The position numbers and the translations under genes are program-made. Below are positions 61,837-64,000 of a DNA stretch of 64,000 nucleotides, one piece after another. A model generated the notes under the pieces. The model was not told where the DNA came from. It did not search any database and saw only the letters and a program-made list of their open reading frames with translations. This DNA comes from GWE2-42-39 sp034003625 (GTDB taxonomy: Bacteria > Bacteroidota > Bacteroidia > Bacteroidales > Prolixibacteraceae): NCBI GenBank assembly GCA_034003625.1, contig JAVEYG010000002.1:124001-188000 (forward strand), written 5' to 3'. Position 1 is the first letter of the stretch; the number at the start of each line of letters is the position of its first letter.

Positions 61837-62964
61837 ATGAAGCTCAGATATATTTTCATAAGCCTTCTGATCTTTTCCTGTACAGGGAAAAAAGTTCATG
61901 AAAAGCATGTTACGTCTAATCAGTTTGCCCGTGGTTTTCATATCGAAACATTTGATGAAATCAGCCGTGTTGATGTGTTCAATCCCTGGGAAAAGGCCAG
62001 TGGGCACAGCTATTCCTATTGGCTGGTACCAAAAAATAAGAGTATTCCTGATTCACTGATAAATGAACGGATCATCCGTACTCCGGTTGAACGGGTTATC
62101 TGCCTTTCGACTACGCACATCGGGTTTTTACAGAAATTGGAGCTGGAAGACCGGATTGTAGGGGTTTCAGGAAAACAATATGTTTCCAATGAAAAAGTAA
62201 AGGTAAATATCGAAGCCGGGAAAGTACAGGATGTAGGCTACGACCAAAACCTGAATTACGAACTCATCCTGAATCTGAAGCCCGACTTGGTGATGGCTTA
62301 CGGGGTCGATTCAGAAGTGGCTTCGTACCTCTCAAAACTGAAGGATTTGAATATACCGGTGGCAATTAATGCCGAATATTTGGAAGAAACCCCGCTGGGA
62401 AGGGCTGAATGGCTGAACTTTGTGGCTTCGTTTTTTAGCCGGCAGGAAGATGCGGAACGGATTTTTGCCGAAACGGTGGAAGCCTATCAGCAACTGAAAA
62501 AGAAAGCGTTGTCCGTAGAAAAAAAACCGGTTGTAATTACGGGAATTCCATACAAAGAAAACTGGTGGGTGCCTGGCGGAAGATCGTATATGGCCAATCT
62601 GATTGCCGATGCAGGGGGGCATTATCTGTGGGGCGAGAACGACCAGCGCGAAAGTTATGTACTTTCGCCTGAGAATGTAATCTCGCAATCGGCAGCAGCC
62701 GACATCTGGATTAACTGCGGCTATTCGGAAAGCCTGAAAAGCATTATTGCTTTAGACGAACGTTTTAAAATCATCAGGCCGCTGCGCGAAAAGATGGTGT
62801 TCAACGATAATAAACGCTTGTTGCCCAATGGCGGAAACGATGTGTGGGAAACCGGCGTTGCCAATCCGGAAATTATCCTGAACGACCTAATCCGGATTTT
62901 TCATCCGGGGCTTCTTGGCGATGAAGCATCTCCTTTATATTATTATCAAAAACTGCCCGAATGA
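61837..62964 (+). CDS. Iron/cobalamin-type ABC transporter substrate-binding lipoprotein
   Basis: A 375-residue protein with a lipoprotein signal (MKLRYIFISLLIFSC, Cys followed by TGKK). It is a class III binding protein of the BtuF/FhuD/FepB kind: two lobes joined by a long helix, VERVICLSTTHIGFLQKLEL at the start of lobe 1, LILNLKPDLVMAYGV, and the lobe 2 segments WWVPGGRSYMANLIADAGG and IWINCGYSESLKSII. It binds a siderophore, haem or cobalamin in the periplasm and delivers it to the permease, whose start overlaps its stop (ATGA). The ligand cannot be determined from the sequence. Confidence 0.9.
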   Translation: MKLRYIFISLLIFSCTGKKVHEKHVTSNQFARGFHIETFDEISRVDVFNPWEKASGHSYSYWLVPKNKSIPDSLINERIIRTPVERVICLSTTHIGFLQKLELEDRIVGVSGKQYVSNEKVKVNIEAGKVQDVGYDQNLNYELILNLKPDLVMAYGVDSEVASYLSKLKDLNIPVAINAEYLEETPLGRAEWLNFVASFFSRQEDAERIFAETVEAYQQLKKKALSVEKKPVVITGIPYKENWWVPGGRSYMANLIADAGGHYLWGENDQRESYVLSPENVISQSAAADIWINCGYSESLKSIIALDERFKIIRPLREKMVFNDNKRLLPNGGNDVWETGVANPEIILNDLIRIFHPGLLGDEASPLYYYQKLPE

Positions 62965-64000
62965 ACGCATCCCGAAAACTGAAGGATACCAGTCTGTTCC
63001 TGCTCCTTTTCCTGTTGACGGCAGTTTTTTTTGTACTCGATATTTTTGTGGGGTCACTTTCTATTCCGGTGAAGCAGGTTTTTGCCGTTTTGCTGCAAAC
63101 TTCCGATGCTCCTGAAGAAATAAAGACCATTGTACTCGATTTCCGGCTTCCTAAAGCGCTGACTGCGGTAGCTGCAGGGGTTGCCTTGTCGGTGAGCGGT
63201 TTGCAAATGCAGACCATTTTCCGCAATCCACTGGCCGGGCCGTATGTGTTGGGTATCAGCGCGGGGGCAAGTTTGGGCGTTGCCATTTTAGTGATGGGCT
63301 TTTCTTCGGTAATCGCCTTTGATATGTTTTCGACGGGTGGTTCGTGGGCGTTGATCATTATGGCCTGGTTAGGTAGCGGGTTGGTCATGTTTCTCATTCT
63401 GGCTGTTTCCATCCGGGTAAAAGACATTCTTACCATTTTGATCCTCGGCATGTTGTTTGCCAGCGCCGCTTCGGCCATTGTCAGCATCATGCAGTATTTC
63501 AGCAACGAGTCGATGCTGAAGTCGTTTATTATATGGACGATGGGAAGCCTGGGAAGTGTCACCCGTTCGCAGTTGAATGTGCTGCTTCCATCGGTGCTGG
63601 CAGGACTGGCCATTGCTTTTTTTAGCTCCAAATCGCTTGATGTGATGTTGCTTGGCGAGCAATATGCAAAAAGCATGGGCTTACAGGTGAAATTGGTACG
63701 CATCCTGGTTTTTTTCAGTACAAGCATCTTGGCCGGAAGCATTACCGCATTTTGCGGGCCAATCGGTTTTATTGGAATTGCTGTGCCACACATTGCACGC
63801 TTGTTATTTAAAACAGCCAGTCATCGGATACTTATCCCGGCGAGTATATTACTGGGTGCTATGGTAATGCTGGTGAGCGATATTATTGCGCAGATGCCCG
63901 GTTTTGAAAGTACCCTGCCCATCAACTCGGTAACTGCTTTGGTCGGTATCCCCGTCATTGTCTGGATCATCCTGAAAAACCGGAAATTTACTTCAGTATG
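62961..64000 (+). CDS. FecCD-family ABC transporter permease (runs to window edge)
   Basis: Starts ATG 62961, overlapping the binding-protein stop as ATGA. The window ends with bases TG of codon 347, which follows KNRKFTSV; this codon is most likely a TGA stop, so the gene is probably complete except for one base. About ten membrane segments are readable. Family signs are RLPKALTAVAAGVALSVSGL, QMQTIFRNPLAGPYVLGIS, an internal GASLGVAILVMG, FCGPIGFIGIAVPHIARLL and INSVTALVGIPVIVWIIL, all as in BtuC/FecCD/FhuB. It imports the ligand of the lipoprotein. The ATPase must be downstream of the window. Confidence 0.9.
   Translation, partial: MNASRKLKDTSLFLLLFLLTAVFFVLDIFVGSLSIPVKQVFAVLLQTSDAPEEIKTIVLDFRLPKALTAVAAGVALSVSGLQMQTIFRNPLAGPYVLGISAGASLGVAILVMGFSSVIAFDMFSTGGSWALIIMAWLGSGLVMFLILAVSIRVKDILTILILGMLFASAASAIVSIMQYFSNESMLKSFIIWTMGSLGSVTRSQLNVLLPSVLAGLAIAFFSSKSLDVMLLGEQYAKSMGLQVKLVRILVFFSTSILAGSITAFCGPIGFIGIAVPHIARLLFKTASHRILIPASILLGAMVMLVSDIIAQMPGFESTLPINSVTALVGIPVIVWIILKNRKFTSV

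Noticed and set aside
62873..63793. 306-codon minus strand frame at the window end
   Set aside because: Antisense to the FecCD permease, whose + strand translation shows all family motifs.
1..64000. CRISPR arrays, tRNA or rRNA genes
   Set aside because: No regularly spaced repeat series and no cloverleaf-like or rRNA-like sequence was seen in the intergenic stretches.

Overview
The window reads as a chromosomal piece of a Bacteroidota bacterium, probably from the Marinilabiliales/Prolixibacteraceae side of the phylum (inference). The evidence is a type IX secretion C-terminal domain on a secreted protease, a TGS-domain nucleoside kinase fusion of a kind common in this phylum, LytS/LytTR two-component pairs, TPR-containing histidine kinases, a membrane pyrophosphatase, and several exact TAnnTTTG (-7 type) boxes upstream of genes in place of E. 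coli-like promoters. No rRNA, tRNA, CRISPR array or prophage was seen.

Layout. 1-12.5 kb: the 3' part of tilS, a DEAD-box helicase, a CPA2 antiporter overlapping a CE15-type esterase, rhamnulokinase, an FRG-domain protein, a LytS/LytTR pair and a second CPA2 antiporter. 12.5-21 kb: a small lysine-rich protein, an oxidoreductase/esterase pair, a formylglycine-enzyme-like lipoprotein without the catalytic cysteines, a metal group (short DmeF-like CDF exporter and HMA protein), a Uup-like ABC-F ATPase and a TPR histidine kinase. 21.1-21.7 kb: a wrecked ISAs1-type insertion sequence with both ends intact. 21.7-37.8 kb: PBP4 carboxypeptidase, a dihydroorotate dehydrogenase-like protein, a thioesterase, K+-dependent pyrophosphatase, YitT protein, patatin/beta-barrel protein, C69 dipeptidase, NAPE-PLD-like hydrolase, YaaA, PabB/PabC and a Ste24-like protease. 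37.8-53.2 kb: nucleoside kinase, UvrA, lytic transglycosylase, a second LytS/LytTR operon with a lipoprotein, an FAD oxidoreductase, a 100-bp MITE sharing ends with the ISAs1 remnant, endonuclease III, a 56-residue 2[4Fe-4S] ferredoxin, a sugar isomerase-like protein, aminopeptidase P, a Nudix hydrolase, an esterase and a small hypothetical protein.

53.2-59.4 kb is the standout: an AT-rich, all-forward locus encoding three short peptides with double-glycine leaders. Each mature peptide has exactly two cysteines, one near each end. Two 134-residue membrane proteins of the same layout follow the peptides (possible immunity proteins), then a multi-TM protein, a membrane-anchored thioredoxin-like protein with a CEHC motif, a secreted DUF2059-type protein and a C39-peptidase ABC exporter (PCAT). 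A ~121-bp block is duplicated almost perfectly in front of two of the peptide genes. The simplest reading is a multi-peptide, disulfide-containing bacteriocin system: the PCAT trims and exports the peptides, and the thioredoxin-like protein may form the disulfides. Two of the three peptides are shorter than typical gene-calling cutoffs.

59.5-64 kb: a trypsin-fold lysyl-endopeptidase-like protease with a type IX sorting domain, then the start of an iron/cobalamin-type ABC importer (binding lipoprotein and FecCD permease, the latter reaching the window edge).
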